Notes under the pieces: generated by a model
What the model saw: only the letters and a program-made list of their open reading frames with translations
What the model was told of the DNA's origin: nothing
Database searches by the model: none
NCBI RefSeq assembly: GCF_004361695.1
Contig: NZ_SNVW01000001.1
Coordinates: 248,001 to 312,000 of the forward strand
DNA from: Curtobacterium flaccumfaciens
GTDB taxonomy: Bacteria; Actinomycetota; Actinomycetes; Actinomycetales; Microbacteriaceae
Direction of reading: 5' to 3'
Length of the DNA stretch: 64,000 nt
Program-made: the position numbers and the translations under genes
Part shown: positions 7,524 through 16,937 of the stretch, one piece after another
Layout: every line of letters starts with the position of its first letter
How positions within the stretch are numbered: position 1 is the stretch's first letter

Positions 7524-8684
7524 ATGCCGAACATCCGCTCCACGCGCAATCGGACCCTTCGAGACGGATCCGCGGCGTCCGCACACGCCGACGACGCGGT
7601 CCCGGCGGGGATGCGGATCGCCGGCGCGTTCTCGTGGCGCCTGCTCGTCGTCGGTGCCCTGCTCGCGGTCGTGGTGGCGCTCGTCGTCCTGCTGCAGGAC
7701 ATCGTCGTGCCGTTCCTCGTCGCCCTGCTCGTCTGCGCCCTCCTCGCCCCGATGTCGGCGTTCCTGCAGCGCCACCGCTGGCCGAAGTGGACCGCGGTGC
7801 TCTCGTGCTTCATCGCGATCGTGCTGGCGATCGGCGGACTCGCACTGATCGTGACCGCGCAGATCCGCTACGATCTGCCCTCGCTCGAGCACCGGCTGCA
7901 CCACAGCGTCCGGTCGCTGCAGTCCCTCCTCGACAGCGAGCCGTTCGGCATCACCGCGAGTGACGTCAACCGGTGGGTGTCCGACGGCACCGACTACCTG
8001 CAGGCCCACGCCTCGTCGATCCTGTCCGGCTTCCAAGAGGCAGGGTCGGGCGCGGTGCACGCGTTCGAGGGCCTGTTCATCATCGTGTTCACGACGCTGT
8101 TCGTGCTCATCGACGGGCCGCGGATCTGGGCGTGGGTGGTCCGACTGTTCCCGCGCCGCGCCCGTCCGCGGATCGACGTCGCCGGCCACGCCGGGTGGAA
8201 GACCCTGACGAGCTTCATCCGCATCCAGCTCCTCGTCGCCGTCACCGACGCGCTCGGCGTCGTGATCGGGGCGCTCGTCCTGCAGGTGCCGCTGGCCATC
8301 CCGATCGGCGTGATCGTGTTCCTCGGCGCGTTCATCCCGGTCGTCGGCGCGATCGTCGCCGGGATCGTGGCGGTCCTCATCGCGCTGGTGTTCAACGGGT
8401 GGGTGACGGCGCTCATCATGCTCGGGGTCGTCGTGCTCGTGCAGCAGCTGGAGAGCCACGTGCTGCACCCGTTCCTGACCGGTCAGGCCGTCAAGGTGCA
8501 CCCGCTCGGCGTGGTCCTCGGCGTCACCGCGGGTACCACGATCGCCGGTGTCGTCGGGGCGTTCTTCGCGGTGCCGTTCATCGCGACGGTGAACGCGATG
8601 GTGACCGCAGCGGCGGCGTGGCGCCCGGGCGACGACGTGCCCGTCGGATCAGGCCGCACCGATCACGGCGGGGTCCAGTCGTAG
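7524..8684 (+). CDS. AI-2E family transporter (PerM/TqsA-like)
   Basis: The protein has 386 residues and about eight predicted membrane segments. Segments around residues 30-75 are followed by a soluble central stretch (LEHRLHHSVRSLQSLLD), then a C-terminal membrane bundle with GAFIPVVGAIVAGIVAVLIAL and the family motif QQLESHVLHPFLTGQAVKVHP. The family exports or imports small molecules, sometimes Na+/H+ coupled, and members named for AI-2 export rarely have that function proven. ATG 7524 has no Shine-Dalgarno site and may be leaderless. The last 22 bp overlap the 3' end of the convergent gene. Confidence 0.9.
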   Translation: MPNIRSTRNRTLRDGSAASAHADDAVPAGMRIAGAFSWRLLVVGALLAVVVALVVLLQDIVVPFLVALLVCALLAPMSAFLQRHRWPKWTAVLSCFIAIVLAIGGLALIVTAQIRYDLPSLEHRLHHSVRSLQSLLDSEPFGITASDVNRWVSDGTDYLQAHASSILSGFQEAGSGAVHAFEGLFIIVFTTLFVLIDGPRIWAWVVRLFPRRARPRIDVAGHAGWKTLTSFIRIQLLVAVTDALGVVIGALVLQVPLAIPIGVIVFLGAFIPVVGAIVAGIVAVLIALVFNGWVTALIMLGVVVLVQQLESHVLHPFLTGQAVKVHPLGVVLGVTAGTTIAGVVGAFFAVPFIATVNAMVTAAAAWRPGDDVPVGSGRTDHGGVQS

Positions 8685-9907
8685 CCGTCGACCCACCAGC
8701 AGAAGTACAGCCACGCCCACTGCGCGGCGACGAACGCGACCACGACGGCGACCCGGTACACCCGCGACCGCGGCAGCGCGACGATCCCGAGGAGCGGCGC
8801 GATCGGCAGCAGGATGCGCCACGTGCTCGACTGCGGGAAGAACACCGCGAGCAGGTAGACCAGGTACGCGACGCCCCAGAGCCGGAGCTCGAGTCCGATC
8901 CGTCGCGCGGCCGGCAGGAACACGAAGGCCGCGAACCCGACGACGACCACGGCGAGCAGGATCCCCCCGGCCGGCTGCCGGAACCACCAGCCGAAGCCCT
9001 GGATCCACGGCGCGAAGGGCACGAGCTCCTTCCACCCGATGTACGACGATCGCCACGCGAGTTCGGTGTCCGTGTAGGCCTTCGGCACGCCGGTCACCGC
9101 CCAGGCGATCGCCGGCCAGGCCAGCCCGACCAGCCCCGAGACGACGGCCACCACGGCGGGTGGCACGAACCGGCGCACGGTCAGCGGCTCCGACGAACGG
9201 ACCCACGCGGGCCGGATGGACCACGCACCGAGGAACAGCACCACCAGGAGCGCGAACGCCAGCCCGGTCGGCCGGGTCATGCCGAGCAGCAGCACGACGG
9301 GCAGCATCGTCCACCAGCGCCGGTCGACCATGAGCAGCAGCGCGACGAGGAGCAGGAAGAGCCCCATCGACTCCGCGTAGGCGACCTGGAACATCGCGGA
9401 CACCGGCGCAACGCAGAACAGCACCGTGGCGAACGTCGCGCGAGCCGGGTCGAGGAAGCGTCCCATCAGCCGGCGGAACACCAGCGCTGCGCCCCAGCCG
9501 AACAGCAGCGAGACCGCGACCGCGATGAACTCGAACGACGCCCCGGTCAGCGCCATCAGCGCCCGCACCAGGAACGGGTACGCCGGCATGAACGCCCACG
9601 CGTTCTCGGTGACGTGCCCGGCGGCGTCCACCGGCAGCGTCGACGGGTACCCGTTCGCGGCGATCACCCGGTACCAGGCGCCGTCCCAGATCGACGCGAA
9701 CGACAGGTACGACGGGTGCTGGACGGTGAAGGAGTTCGCCGCCTGCACGCTCGCGAACGCGGAGAGCATCGCCCCCGTGACGAGCCGCGCGAGGACGTAG
9801 ACGACCGTGATGCGCACCCACCACGGCACCACCCGGTAGCGGGCGTGCCACCGGGCGCGGGTGGGGCTCAGCCGGGTCGACCCGGCTGTGGTCAGGCCGT
9901 CAGCCAC
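8663..9907 (-). CDS. PIG-V-like membrane mannosyltransferase
   Basis: The protein has 414 residues and about ten membrane segments. The lumenal-type motif [15 protein letters not shown] after the first helix and [14 protein letters not shown] later resemble the PIG-V/GT-C fold family that transfers mannose from polyprenyl phosphate to cell-envelope glycans or lipids. The stop overlaps the AI-2E gene tail by 22 bp and the start overlaps dapE by 16 bp, so it is likely co-transcribed downstream of dapE. The acceptor is unknown. Confidence 0.8.
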   Translation of the reverse strand: MADGLTTAGSTRLSPTRARWHARYRVVPWWVRITVVYVLARLVTGAMLSAFASVQAANSFTVQHPSYLSFASIWDGAWYRVIAANGYPSTLPVDAAGHVTENAWAFMPAYPFLVRALMALTGASFEFIAVAVSLLFGWGAALVFRRLMGRFLDPARATFATVLFCVAPVSAMFQVAYAESMGLFLLLVALLLMVDRRWWTMLPVVLLLGMTRPTGLAFALLVVLFLGAWSIRPAWVRSSEPLTVRRFVPPAVVAVVSGLVGLAWPAIAWAVTGVPKAYTDTELAWRSSYIGWKELVPFAPWIQGFGWWFRQPAGGILLAVVVVGFAAFVFLPAARRIGLELRLWGVAYLVYLLAVFFPQSSTWRILLPIAPLLGIVALPRSRVYRVAVVVAFVAAQWAWLYFCWWVDGYDWTPP

Positions 9908-10974
9908 CGACGCAGACCGTCCTCGACCGAGGTGATCTGGTCGACGGGGACCTGCTCGTCGTCGTGGTGGGCGAACACGGGATCGCCGGGGCCGTAGTTC
10001 ACGGCGGGGATGCCGAGCGCCGAGAAGCGTGCGACGTCGGTCCAGCCGTACTTCGGGCGGGGCTCCGGGCCACCGACCGCCGCGACGAAGTCCTGCGCGA
10101 GGGGCGCGTCGAGCCCGGGCCGTGCGCCGGCGGCGAGGTCGACGATCTGCACGTCGTACCCGTCGAAGAGCTCGCGGATGTGCGCCACGGCCTCGTCGGC
10201 GCTCCGCGAGGGCGCGAAGCGGTAGTTCACGTGCACCATCGCTTCGTCGGGGATGACGTTGCCGGCGATGCCGCCCGTGATGCCGACGGCGTTGAGGCCC
10301 TCGCGGTACTCGAGTCCGTCGACCGTGACCGTGCGGGGCTCGTACGCCGCCAGCGTCGCCAGGATCGGCGCGGTCTTGTGGATCGCGTTGTCGCCGATCC
10401 AGCTGCGGGCGCTGTGCGACCGCTTGCCGAACGTGCGGATCTCGGCGCGGAGGTTGCCGTTGCAGCCGCCCTCGATCTGCGCCCCGGACGGCTCGCCGAG
10501 GATCGCGAAGTCACCGGCGAGCAACTCCGGCCGCGTGCGGGCCAGCCGGCCGAGGCCGTTGAGGGAGTCGCTCACCTCTTCGTGGTCGTAGAAGACCCAG
10601 GTCAGGTCGACGCTCGGCTCGGCGAGGTCGTGGGCGAGCTTCAGCTGGACGGCGCAGCCGCCCTTCATGTCGACGGTGCCGCGGCCCCAGAGGATCTCGG
10701 TGCCGTCCTCGGTCGTCCGGAACTCCGTCGGCAGGTTGCCGTTGAGCGGGACGGTGTCGATGTGCCCGGCGATGACGACGCGGCGGTCGCGCCCGAGGTT
10801 CGTCCGCGCCACGATCGAGTCGCCGTCGCGGATCACCTCGAGGTGGGCGAGCGGCGTCAGCGCCGCTTCGATCGCGTCGGCGAGGGGCCCTTCGCCACCG
10901 GACACCGACTCGATGTCGCAGATGGCGCGGGTGATGTCGATGGACGAGGCGGTGAGGTCGAGCTGCTCCGGCAT
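9892..10974 (-). CDS. dapE: Succinyl-diaminopimelate desuccinylase
   Basis: The protein has 360 residues of the M20 family. It removes succinate from N-succinyl-L,L-diaminopimelate in lysine/peptidoglycan precursor synthesis. Metal and catalytic motifs are visible: [29 protein letters not shown] and [12 protein letters not shown]. It is divergent from dapD across 158 bp, which must hold promoters for both pathway genes. That spacer also contains one arm of the dispersed palindrome (about 11052-11065). Confidence 0.95.
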   Translation of the reverse strand: MPEQLDLTASSIDITRAICDIESVSGGEGPLADAIEAALTPLAHLEVIRDGDSIVARTNLGRDRRVVIAGHIDTVPLNGNLPTEFRTTEDGTEILWGRGTVDMKGGCAVQLKLAHDLAEPSVDLTWVFYDHEEVSDSLNGLGRLARTRPELLAGDFAILGEPSGAQIEGGCNGNLRAEIRTFGKRSHSARSWIGDNAIHKTAPILATLAAYEPRTVTVDGLEYREGLNAVGITGGIAGNVIPDEAMVHVNYRFAPSRSADEAVAHIRELFDGYDVQIVDLAAGARPGLDAPLAQDFVAAVGGPEPRPKYGWTDVARFSALGIPAVNYGPGDPVFAHHDDEQVPVDQITSVEDGLRRWLTA

Positions 10975-11132
10975 GCGGTCACCTTATCGGCCGCCCCTTG
11001 CCGCCCGCTGGCCCGGCGGACCGGCGCGCGTTCCGTCCTCGCCGCAGCCGCGGCCTGGAGGCGCGGGTCACCTCCGCAGCACCCGTCCGGACGGACGGGT
11101 GCTCGCCCCCACCGCATCGGTACCCTGGTCCG

Positions 11133-12119
11133 GTGACCGACACGACCGCACAGCCCGACCCGACGTCCGGGGCCGACCGCCCCACCCACGCGTGGGGCCA
11201 CGGCCTCGCGACGATCGCCGCCGACGGCACGACGCTCGACACGTGGTACCCGGAGACGCACCTCGGAGCCCTGCCGTCCGACGCGGCCTTCCCCGCCGAG
11301 CTCCGCGCGCACGTGGGCGACGACCCGCGCCGCGAGGTCCGCATCGAAGCCGTCACGACCGAGGTCACGATCGACGCCGCCCCCGCGAGCACCCCGGACG
11401 CGTACCTCCGCCTCCACCTCCTCAGCCACCTGCGCGTCCGCCCGAACGAGGTCAACCTCGACGGGGTCTTCGCGCACCTGCCGATCGTCGCGTGGACGAA
11501 CGCCGGCCCGGTCCACCCCGACGCCCTCACCCGGCTCCGACCGACCCTGCAGCGCGCCGGCATCGCCGTGCACGCCATCGACAAGTTCCCGCGGCTCGTC
11601 GACTACGTCGTGCCGGACCGGGTCCGCATCGGCGACGCGAACCGGGTCCGTCTCGGCGCACACCTCGCACCGGGGACGACCGTCATGCACGAGGGCTTCG
11701 TGAACTTCAACGCCGGCACCCTCGGCGACGCGATGATCGAGGGCCGCGTCTCGCAGGGCGTCGTCGTCGGCAACGGCACCGACATCGGCGGCGGCGCGTC
11801 CATCATGGGCACGCTGTCCGGCGGCGGCACGCACCGGGTGTCCCTCGGCGAGCGTGCGCTCCTCGGCGCCAACGCCGGGCTCGGGATCTCCCTCGGCGAC
11901 GACTCCGTGGTCGAGGCAGGGCTGTACGTGACCGCGGGCACGAAGGTCGTCCTCGTCGGCGCCGCCCCGAACCCGGACGGCACCGCGAAGACGGTGAAGG
12001 CCGCCGAGCTGTCCGGCGTCCCCAACGTCCTGTTCCGCCGCAACTCGGTGACCGGGGCCGTCGAGGCCCTGCAGCGCCAGGGGCAGGGCATCCAGCTCAA
12101 CACCGCACTGCACGCGTGA
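11133..12119 (+). CDS. dapD: Tetrahydrodipicolinate N-succinyltransferase
   Basis: The protein has 328 residues of the actinobacterial DapD type. The C-terminal half is a left-handed beta-helix of hexapeptide repeats ([51 protein letters not shown]). It transfers succinyl from succinyl-CoA to tetrahydrodipicolinate, upstream of DapC and DapE. GTG 11133 was chosen because upstream codons are not family-like; the short distance from a TACCCT-type box suggests a leaderless mRNA. A long palindrome follows 51 bp after its stop. Confidence 0.95.
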   Translation: MTDTTAQPDPTSGADRPTHAWGHGLATIAADGTTLDTWYPETHLGALPSDAAFPAELRAHVGDDPRREVRIEAVTTEVTIDAAPASTPDAYLRLHLLSHLRVRPNEVNLDGVFAHLPIVAWTNAGPVHPDALTRLRPTLQRAGIAVHAIDKFPRLVDYVVPDRVRIGDANRVRLGAHLAPGTTVMHEGFVNFNAGTLGDAMIEGRVSQGVVVGNGTDIGGGASIMGTLSGGGTHRVSLGERALLGANAGLGISLGDDSVVEAGLYVTAGTKVVLVGAAPNPDGTAKTVKAAELSGVPNVLFRRNSVTGAVEALQRQGQGIQLNTALHA

Positions 12120-12170
12120 CGCGCACGGGGCACGCTCCCCCGCGGAGCGCCCCGCGCGCGGCGTGACCGT

Positions 12171-12215
12171 CTGGAGGCGCGGTGCCGGTCCACGAGACCG
12201 GCACCGCGCCTCCAG
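12171..12215. repeat. Dispersed gene-end palindrome, copy 2
   Basis: It has 20-bp perfect arms (12171-12190, 12196-12215) and a 5-nt loop, with the family core GGAGGCGCGGTGCCGG. It lies between convergent dapD and the secreted protein gene, fitting a bidirectional terminator role. Confidence 0.9.
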
Positions 12216-12224
12216 TCCGTTGCG

Positions 12225-12620
12225 TCAGTCGGTGACGACGTACCGGAGGTCCGGGGCGGAGGTGCCGTTCGCCGGGTTCGCGGCGCGCACGACGATCTCC
12301 TCGCCGGTCCGGACGGGCAGGATGCCGCCGTACACCTGGTTCGAGACCTTCGAGAGTCCCCTGGTCGAGCCGTCCGACAGGGTGACGTCCACCACGGCGA
12401 ACGGGGAGGACGACACCTGGATCCGGATGGCCTCCGGGCCGAGCCGCTGGACGCGGAGCACCTCGGTGGCCGGGAACGCGGAGGCAGCGGAGGTCGACGC
12501 GGTGGCGGTGGCCTCGGGGGCGCTCCGCGGGGCCGCATCGGCTGCCGGGCCGGACGCGAGGCCGGCGCCGGACAGTCCGAGGACGAGTGCTCCGGCGGCG
12601 ATGGCGTGGGGGATGTGCAT
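12225..12620 (-). CDS. Small secreted protein of unknown function
   Basis: The protein has 131 residues. An N-terminal signal peptide (IPHAIAAGALVLGLSGAGLA) is followed by an Ala/Thr/Ser-rich linker. The C-terminal domain of about 80 residues is beta-rich (VDVTLSDGSTRGLSKVSNQVYGGILPV). ATG 12620 is preceded by AGAGAGGA. I do not recognise the family; an exported beta-sandwich is the most I can infer. It ends 10 bp from the dapD-side palindrome. Confidence 0.75.
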   Translation of the reverse strand: MHIPHAIAAGALVLGLSGAGLASGPAADAAPRSAPEATATASTSAASAFPATEVLRVQRLGPEAIRIQVSSSPFAVVDVTLSDGSTRGLSKVSNQVYGGILPVRTGEEIVVRAANPANGTSAPDLRYVVTD

Positions 12621-12702
12621 GTGGTCCTCTCTGGGGGCGAGGGTCGCCCGGGACCACCTTACATTTCACATACCGACGCACCTGAGCGAGCGCTCGGGAC
12701 CA

Positions 12703-14061
12703 TCAGTGCTGCGGGAGGTCGCGCTCCGGGTGGCCGACGTACAGCTGCTGCGGGCGGCCGATCTTGTTGAGCGGGTCGTTGTTGAGCTCGCGCCACTGGG
12801 CGATCCACCCGGGCAGACGACCGATCGCGAACAGGACCGTGAACATCCGCGGCGGGAAACCCATCGCCTTGTAGATGATGCCCGTGTAGAAGTCGACGTT
12901 CGGGTAGAGCTTGCGGTCGATGAAGTACTGGTCGGACAGCGCGATCTGCTCGAGCTCCTTCGCGATGTCGAGCAGGTCGTCCTGCACGCCGAGCGACTCG
13001 AGGACCTCGTCCGCGCTCTCCTTCACGAGCTTCGCGCGCGGGTCGTAGTTCTTGTAGACGCGGTGCCCGAAGCCCATGAGCTTCACCCCGCGCTCCTTGT
13101 TCTTCACCCGCTCGACGAAGCGCTGGACCGGCTCGCCGGAGTCCTTGATCTGCTGGAGCATCTCGAGGACGGCCTCGTTCGCACCACCGTGCAGCGGACC
13201 GTACAGGGCGTTGATGCCGGCGGAGATCGAGGCGAACATGTTCGCCTTCGTCGACCCGACCATGCGGACCGTGGCCGTCGACGCGTTCTGCTCGTGATCC
13301 TCGTGCAGGATGAGCAGCCGGTCGAGGGCCTTCGAGAGCACCGGGTTCGGCTGGTACGTCTCGGCCATGGTGCCGAAGTTGAGCCGCAGGAAGTTGTCGA
13401 CGAACGACAGCGAGTTGTCCGGGTACAGGAACGCCTGCCCGATCGACTTCTTGTGCGCGTAGGCGGCGATGACGGGCAGCTTCGCGAGCAGTCGGACGGT
13501 CTGGAGCTCGACCTTCTCGGGGTCGTCGACGTCCATGTCGTCCTCGTAGTACGTCGACAGGGCGCTGACGGCGCTGGAGAGGACGGACATGGGGTGCGCC
13601 GAGTGCGGCAGGGCGTCGAACAGGCGACGGAGGTCCTCGTGCAGCAGGGTGTGCCGGCGGATGCGCGCGTCGAAGTCGGCGAGCTCGGACTCCGACGGCA
13701 GCTCGCCGTAGATGAGGAGCCAGGCGACCTCGAGGAAGGTGCAGTTCGACGCGACCTGGTCGATCGGGTACCCGCGGTAGCGCAGGATGCCCTGGTCGCC
13801 GTCGATGTAGGTGATGGCGCTCTTCGTCGAGCCGGTGTTCACGAAACCGTAGTCGAGCGTGTTCATGCCGGTCTGCTTCTTGAACGTCGAGATGTCGACG
13901 GTCGACGCGCCGTCGACGCTCGGCAGGATCGGGAACTCCGCGGTGCCGCCCGGGTACGTCAGCGTCGCGGTCTCGGTCGTCTGCTCGGCAGCGGGACTCA
14001 CGGGGACGGGCGTGGTGGGCGGTGTGGCCGTCTTCTGAGCGTCGTTGGCAGTGTCAGTCAC
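12703..14061 (-). CDS. gltA: Citrate synthase
   Basis: The protein has 452 residues of the type II (hexameric, NADH-sensitive class length) family. It condenses acetyl-CoA and oxaloacetate as the first TCA step. Visible motifs are YGPLHGGANEAVLEML, LMGFGHRVYKNYDPRA and NVDFYTGIIYKAMG, the catalytic His/His/Asp regions. An N-terminal tail rich in Thr/Pro precedes the conserved LPSVDGASTVDIS. A GTG start is used. A small hairpin (12681-12698, core GAGCG/CGCTC) downstream may terminate it. Confidence 0.97.
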   Translation of the reverse strand: MTDTANDAQKTATPPTTPVPVSPAAEQTTETATLTYPGGTAEFPILPSVDGASTVDISTFKKQTGMNTLDYGFVNTGSTKSAITYIDGDQGILRYRGYPIDQVASNCTFLEVAWLLIYGELPSESELADFDARIRRHTLLHEDLRRLFDALPHSAHPMSVLSSAVSALSTYYEDDMDVDDPEKVELQTVRLLAKLPVIAAYAHKKSIGQAFLYPDNSLSFVDNFLRLNFGTMAETYQPNPVLSKALDRLLILHEDHEQNASTATVRMVGSTKANMFASISAGINALYGPLHGGANEAVLEMLQQIKDSGEPVQRFVERVKNKERGVKLMGFGHRVYKNYDPRAKLVKESADEVLESLGVQDDLLDIAKELEQIALSDQYFIDRKLYPNVDFYTGIIYKAMGFPPRMFTVLFAIGRLPGWIAQWRELNNDPLNKIGRPQQLYVGHPERDLPQH

Positions 14062-14175
14062 GAGGACAGCCTAATCGCGCCGTGTGGAGGGTGTGCACAC
14101 CGGGATGCTCAGGACTTGGTGGGAACCACGGATTGCGCTCGGGGCGGAAGCGACCGTCCGGCGCCGGGGACCCTG

Positions 14176-15294
14176 CTAGGCGGAGCCGAGTCGGCGGCTG
14201 CTCGCCAGCCGCTGGGCCGCCGCGGCGATCCGCTCGTCGGTGGCGGTGAGGGCCACGCGGACGTGCTGCTCCCCCGCCGTGCCGTAGAACGTGCCCGGTG
14301 CGACGAGGATGCCGAGCTCCGCCAGCCACGCCACGGTGTCGAGCGCCGGTTCGCCGCGGGTCGCCCAGAGGTACAGGCCGGCCTCGCTGCGGTCGACCCG
14401 GAACCCGGCGCCTTCGAGTGCCCGTCGGAGCATGTTCCGGCGCGCGCGGTAACGCACCTTCTGCTGCTGCACGTGGGTCTCGTCGGCGAGGGCGACGATC
14501 ATCGCCTGCTGGACGGGCAGCGGCGGCATCATGCCGGTGTGCTTCCGGACGGCGAGCACGTCGGCGAGGATCGCGGCATCGCCGGCCACGAACGCCGCAC
14601 GGTACCCGGCGAGGTTCGACTGCTTCGACAGCGAGTAGACGCTGAGCACACCGTCGAGCGAGTCGCCGACGACGCGCGGGTCGAGGATGGTCGGGGTCGG
14701 CTCGGAGTCGTAGGGGGCTTCCCAGCCGAGCTCGGCGTAGCACTCGTCGCCCACGATCACGGCACCGAGCTCCCGCGCACGCGCGACCGCGACGCGGAGC
14801 TCGTCGACGGTCAGGACTCGGCCGTCCGGGTTGCCCGGCGAGTTCAGCCAGACGAGCTTGGTCGTGTCGGGCCACACCGCGGGGTCGTCGGCGGCGAGGG
14901 CGTCCGCCCCGACGAGGGCGGCACCGAGTTCGTACGTCGGGTACGCGGCCTCGGGGAAGACGACGGTGTCGCCGGCGCCGATGCCGAGCCAGAGCGCCAG
15001 GCCGGCGATGAACTCCTTGGAGCCGATCGTGGGCAGCGTGTTCGCCTCGGTCAGCTGCACGCCGTGACGCCGGCCGTACCAGGCCGCGATGGCCTCGCGC
15101 AGCGCGGGGGTACCGGCGACCTGCGGGTAGGCGTGCGCGTCGGTCGCCTCGGACAGGGCCGTCCGGATGACCGCGGGCGTCGGGTCGACCGGTGAGCCGA
15201 CGCTGAGGTCGACGATGCCGCCGTCGTGCGCCGCTGCCTGCTGCTTGAACGGGACCAGCTGGTCCCAGGGGAAGTCGGGGAGGTCGAGCGCCAC
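14176..15294 (-). CDS. dapC: N-succinyldiaminopimelate aminotransferase
   Basis: The protein has 372 residues, a class I/II PLP aminotransferase. Visible are VDLSVGSPVDPTP, the PLP-contact motif LNSPGNPDG, VGDECYAELGW, and the Schiff-base lysine in YSLSKQSNLAGYR. The arrangement ferredoxin-dapC is the standard actinobacterial lysine cluster, and dapD/dapE lie 2 kb away. GTG 15294 was chosen as start, 14 bp after the fdxA stop. It supplies the amino donor step between DapD and DapE. Confidence 0.92.
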   Translation of the reverse strand: MALDLPDFPWDQLVPFKQQAAAHDGGIVDLSVGSPVDPTPAVIRTALSEATDAHAYPQVAGTPALREAIAAWYGRRHGVQLTEANTLPTIGSKEFIAGLALWLGIGAGDTVVFPEAAYPTYELGAALVGADALAADDPAVWPDTTKLVWLNSPGNPDGRVLTVDELRVAVARARELGAVIVGDECYAELGWEAPYDSEPTPTILDPRVVGDSLDGVLSVYSLSKQSNLAGYRAAFVAGDAAILADVLAVRKHTGMMPPLPVQQAMIVALADETHVQQQKVRYRARRNMLRRALEGAGFRVDRSEAGLYLWATRGEPALDTVAWLAELGILVAPGTFYGTAGEQHVRVALTATDERIAAAAQRLASSRRLGSA

Positions 15295-15308
15295 GTGTGT
15301 GCTCCGGG

Positions 15309-15626
15309 TCAGCCGCGGGGCGGTTCGGCCATGATGACCGCGTGGTCCTTGTGGATCACACCGACCTTCGCGGCGCCGCCGGGCGAGCCGACCTCTTCGA
15401 AGAACTCGACGTTGGCCTTGTAGTAGTCGGCCCACTCCTCGGGGAGGTCGTCCTCGTAGTAGATCGCCTCCACCGGGCAGACGGGCTCGCACGCACCGCA
15501 GTCGACGCACTCGTCCGGGTGGATGTACAGGGAGCGGTCGCCTTCGTAGATGCAGTCGACCGGGCATTCATCGATGCAGGCGCGGTCCTTGACGTCGACA
15601 CAGGGCTGGGCGATCACGTACGTCAC
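15309..15626 (-). CDS. fdxA: 7Fe ferredoxin
   Basis: The protein has 105 residues. Cys patterns CVDVKDRACIDECPVDC and CVDCGACEPVCPVEAIYYED give the [3Fe-4S]/[4Fe-4S] seven-iron ferredoxin of Actinobacteria. A C-terminal extension (WADYYKANVEFFEEVGSPGGAAK) is also typical. It is a cytosolic electron carrier. It is co-directional with dapC and 14 bp upstream, a conserved association. Confidence 0.95.
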   Translation of the reverse strand: MTYVIAQPCVDVKDRACIDECPVDCIYEGDRSLYIHPDECVDCGACEPVCPVEAIYYEDDLPEEWADYYKANVEFFEEVGSPGGAAKVGVIHKDHAVIMAEPPRG

Positions 15627-15665
15627 GGCTGGGGTGCTCCCTTCGGACTGAGCGTTGTCGAGTCT

Positions 15666-15729
15666 ACTCGTGGCGGGCGGGCGAGCCTGACCGGACGGTC
15701 ACTCGTGGCGGGCGGGCGAGCCCGACCGG
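15666..15729. repeat. 29-bp tandem duplication at the mshB 3' end
   Basis: Copies at 15666-15694 and 15701-15729 share ACTCGTGGCGGGCGGGCGAG and differ at one base, with a 35-bp period. The right copy encodes the last nine residues and stop of the MshB-like protein. The left copy lies downstream of the stop and would encode the same tail. This suggests a recent local duplication at the gene end. Confidence 0.85.
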
Positions 15730-16919
15730 GCGTCCTCCGCCCGCGCCGCCGCAGCCGCCGCCCGCACCCCGGACAGGTCCGGCCACGCGAGGACGAGCGC
15801 CGCGACGACGGCCGGCCCGAAGGTCCACACGTACCCGGCCGCGTTCGCCAGCACGAGCGGTGAGCTCTGCCCGCCGACCGACACGAGCACCTGCGTCGCG
15901 ACGATCACGCCGATCCCGACGGCCGCGACCATGGCCCGCGAGCGGTACAGCAGCCGCAGGCCGACGGTCAGGCCGACGACGATGAGCGAGGTGAGCACCA
16001 TCCCGATCGGGAAGGCGCCGAGGGTCTGCTGGTGCGTGACCGTCCCGAGGCCACCTGCGACGAGCCCGAGCACGAGGGCGACGACGACCGCCGTCACCTT
16101 GCCCTGCCGGGACATCTCGGCGTAGGTCTGCGGCGCCGGTGCCGCTGGTGCGTCGGCGTGCCGGAACGCCTCGACGGCGGGAGCCTGGTGGCGGGCGCCG
16201 TGCGGCATCACCCAGGACAGGGCCGTGGGGTCGGCGGGGTCGACCGGGTCGACGGTCACCTGCGACCGGTACTGCTCGACGGCGGCACGGACCTTCGCCC
16301 GGACGGGCAGCACGTCGACGGTGACGTCCGGTTCGGTGGTGGACGGGTCGACGATCATCGAGAACGGGAGCTCCTCGGCGCGTGCGGCGTACCGCGCGGC
16401 GTGGTGCACGCGGACGTGGTCCGGGTGGCCGTACCCGCCGTCGTCGTCGTAGCTCACGACGGCGTCGGCCGCGGTCGACCGGATCGCGGCACGGATGTCG
16501 TCGACGACCTCGCCGAGGTCTGCCGCGGTGAGCGAGTCCGCGGGGGCGTCGTCGGCAGCGACCGCACGGCCGTCGGGACCCCACTGCATGCCGGAGTCGG
16601 TGTACCGGCGCTCGGGCAGGTCGGTCGGGCGCGCACCCCGTCCGCCGAGCCACAGGTGGCGCGGGCCGCCGAGGGCAGCGAGCGCCCCGGCGATCTCGGT
16701 CTCACGGTGCGCTGCGACGCGCGGACCGTCGCCGTACAGAGGGGCCAGCGACGCCGTGAGCATCTCTCCGCGTTCGCCGCGGGTGGCCGTCAGCACCGTG
16801 ACGTCAGCGCCGAGCTCGAGCAGGGTCGCGATCGTCCCGCCCGACGCGAGCGTCTCGTCGTCGGGGTGGGCGTGCACGAACAGGACGCGCTCGGGGCGGG
16901 TTGCGGGGACCTTCGACAT
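15699..16919 (-). CDS. mshB: MshB-like LmbE/PIG-L deacetylase fused to a C-terminal membrane domain
   Basis: The protein has 406 residues from ATG 16919. The N-terminal ~250 residues are a zinc deacetylase: LFVHAHPDDETLASGG carries the HPDD metal/catalytic motif and GHPDHVRVH the second His. MshB removes acetate from GlcNAc-Ins in mycothiol synthesis. After a proline/alanine linker (APAAPAPQTYAEM), residues about 265-390 form four membrane helices resembling DUF6113, which in relatives I know as a separate downstream gene. The fusion would anchor the enzyme at the membrane. The paralogous function (other PIG-L substrate) cannot be excluded. Confidence 0.82.
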   Translation of the reverse strand: MSKVPATRPERVLFVHAHPDDETLASGGTIATLLELGADVTVLTATRGERGEMLTASLAPLYGDGPRVAAHRETEIAGALAALGGPRHLWLGGRGARPTDLPERRYTDSGMQWGPDGRAVAADDAPADSLTAADLGEVVDDIRAAIRSTAADAVVSYDDDGGYGHPDHVRVHHAARYAARAEELPFSMIVDPSTTEPDVTVDVLPVRAKVRAAVEQYRSQVTVDPVDPADPTALSWVMPHGARHQAPAVEAFRHADAPAAPAPQTYAEMSRQGKVTAVVVALVLGLVAGGLGTVTHQQTLGAFPIGMVLTSLIVVGLTVGLRLLYRSRAMVAAVGIGVIVATQVLVSVGGQSSPLVLANAAGYVWTFGPAVVAALVLAWPDLSGVRAAAAAARAEDARSGSPARHE

Positions 16920-16937
16920 CGCGTCCAAGCGTACGGG

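Noticed and set aside
12163-15195. A 1010-codon plus-strand frame across gltA and dapC
   Set aside because: It is antisense to two clear enzymes with intact catalytic motifs, and its translation is low-complexity Arg/Asp/Val-rich, typical of shadow frames in high-GC DNA.
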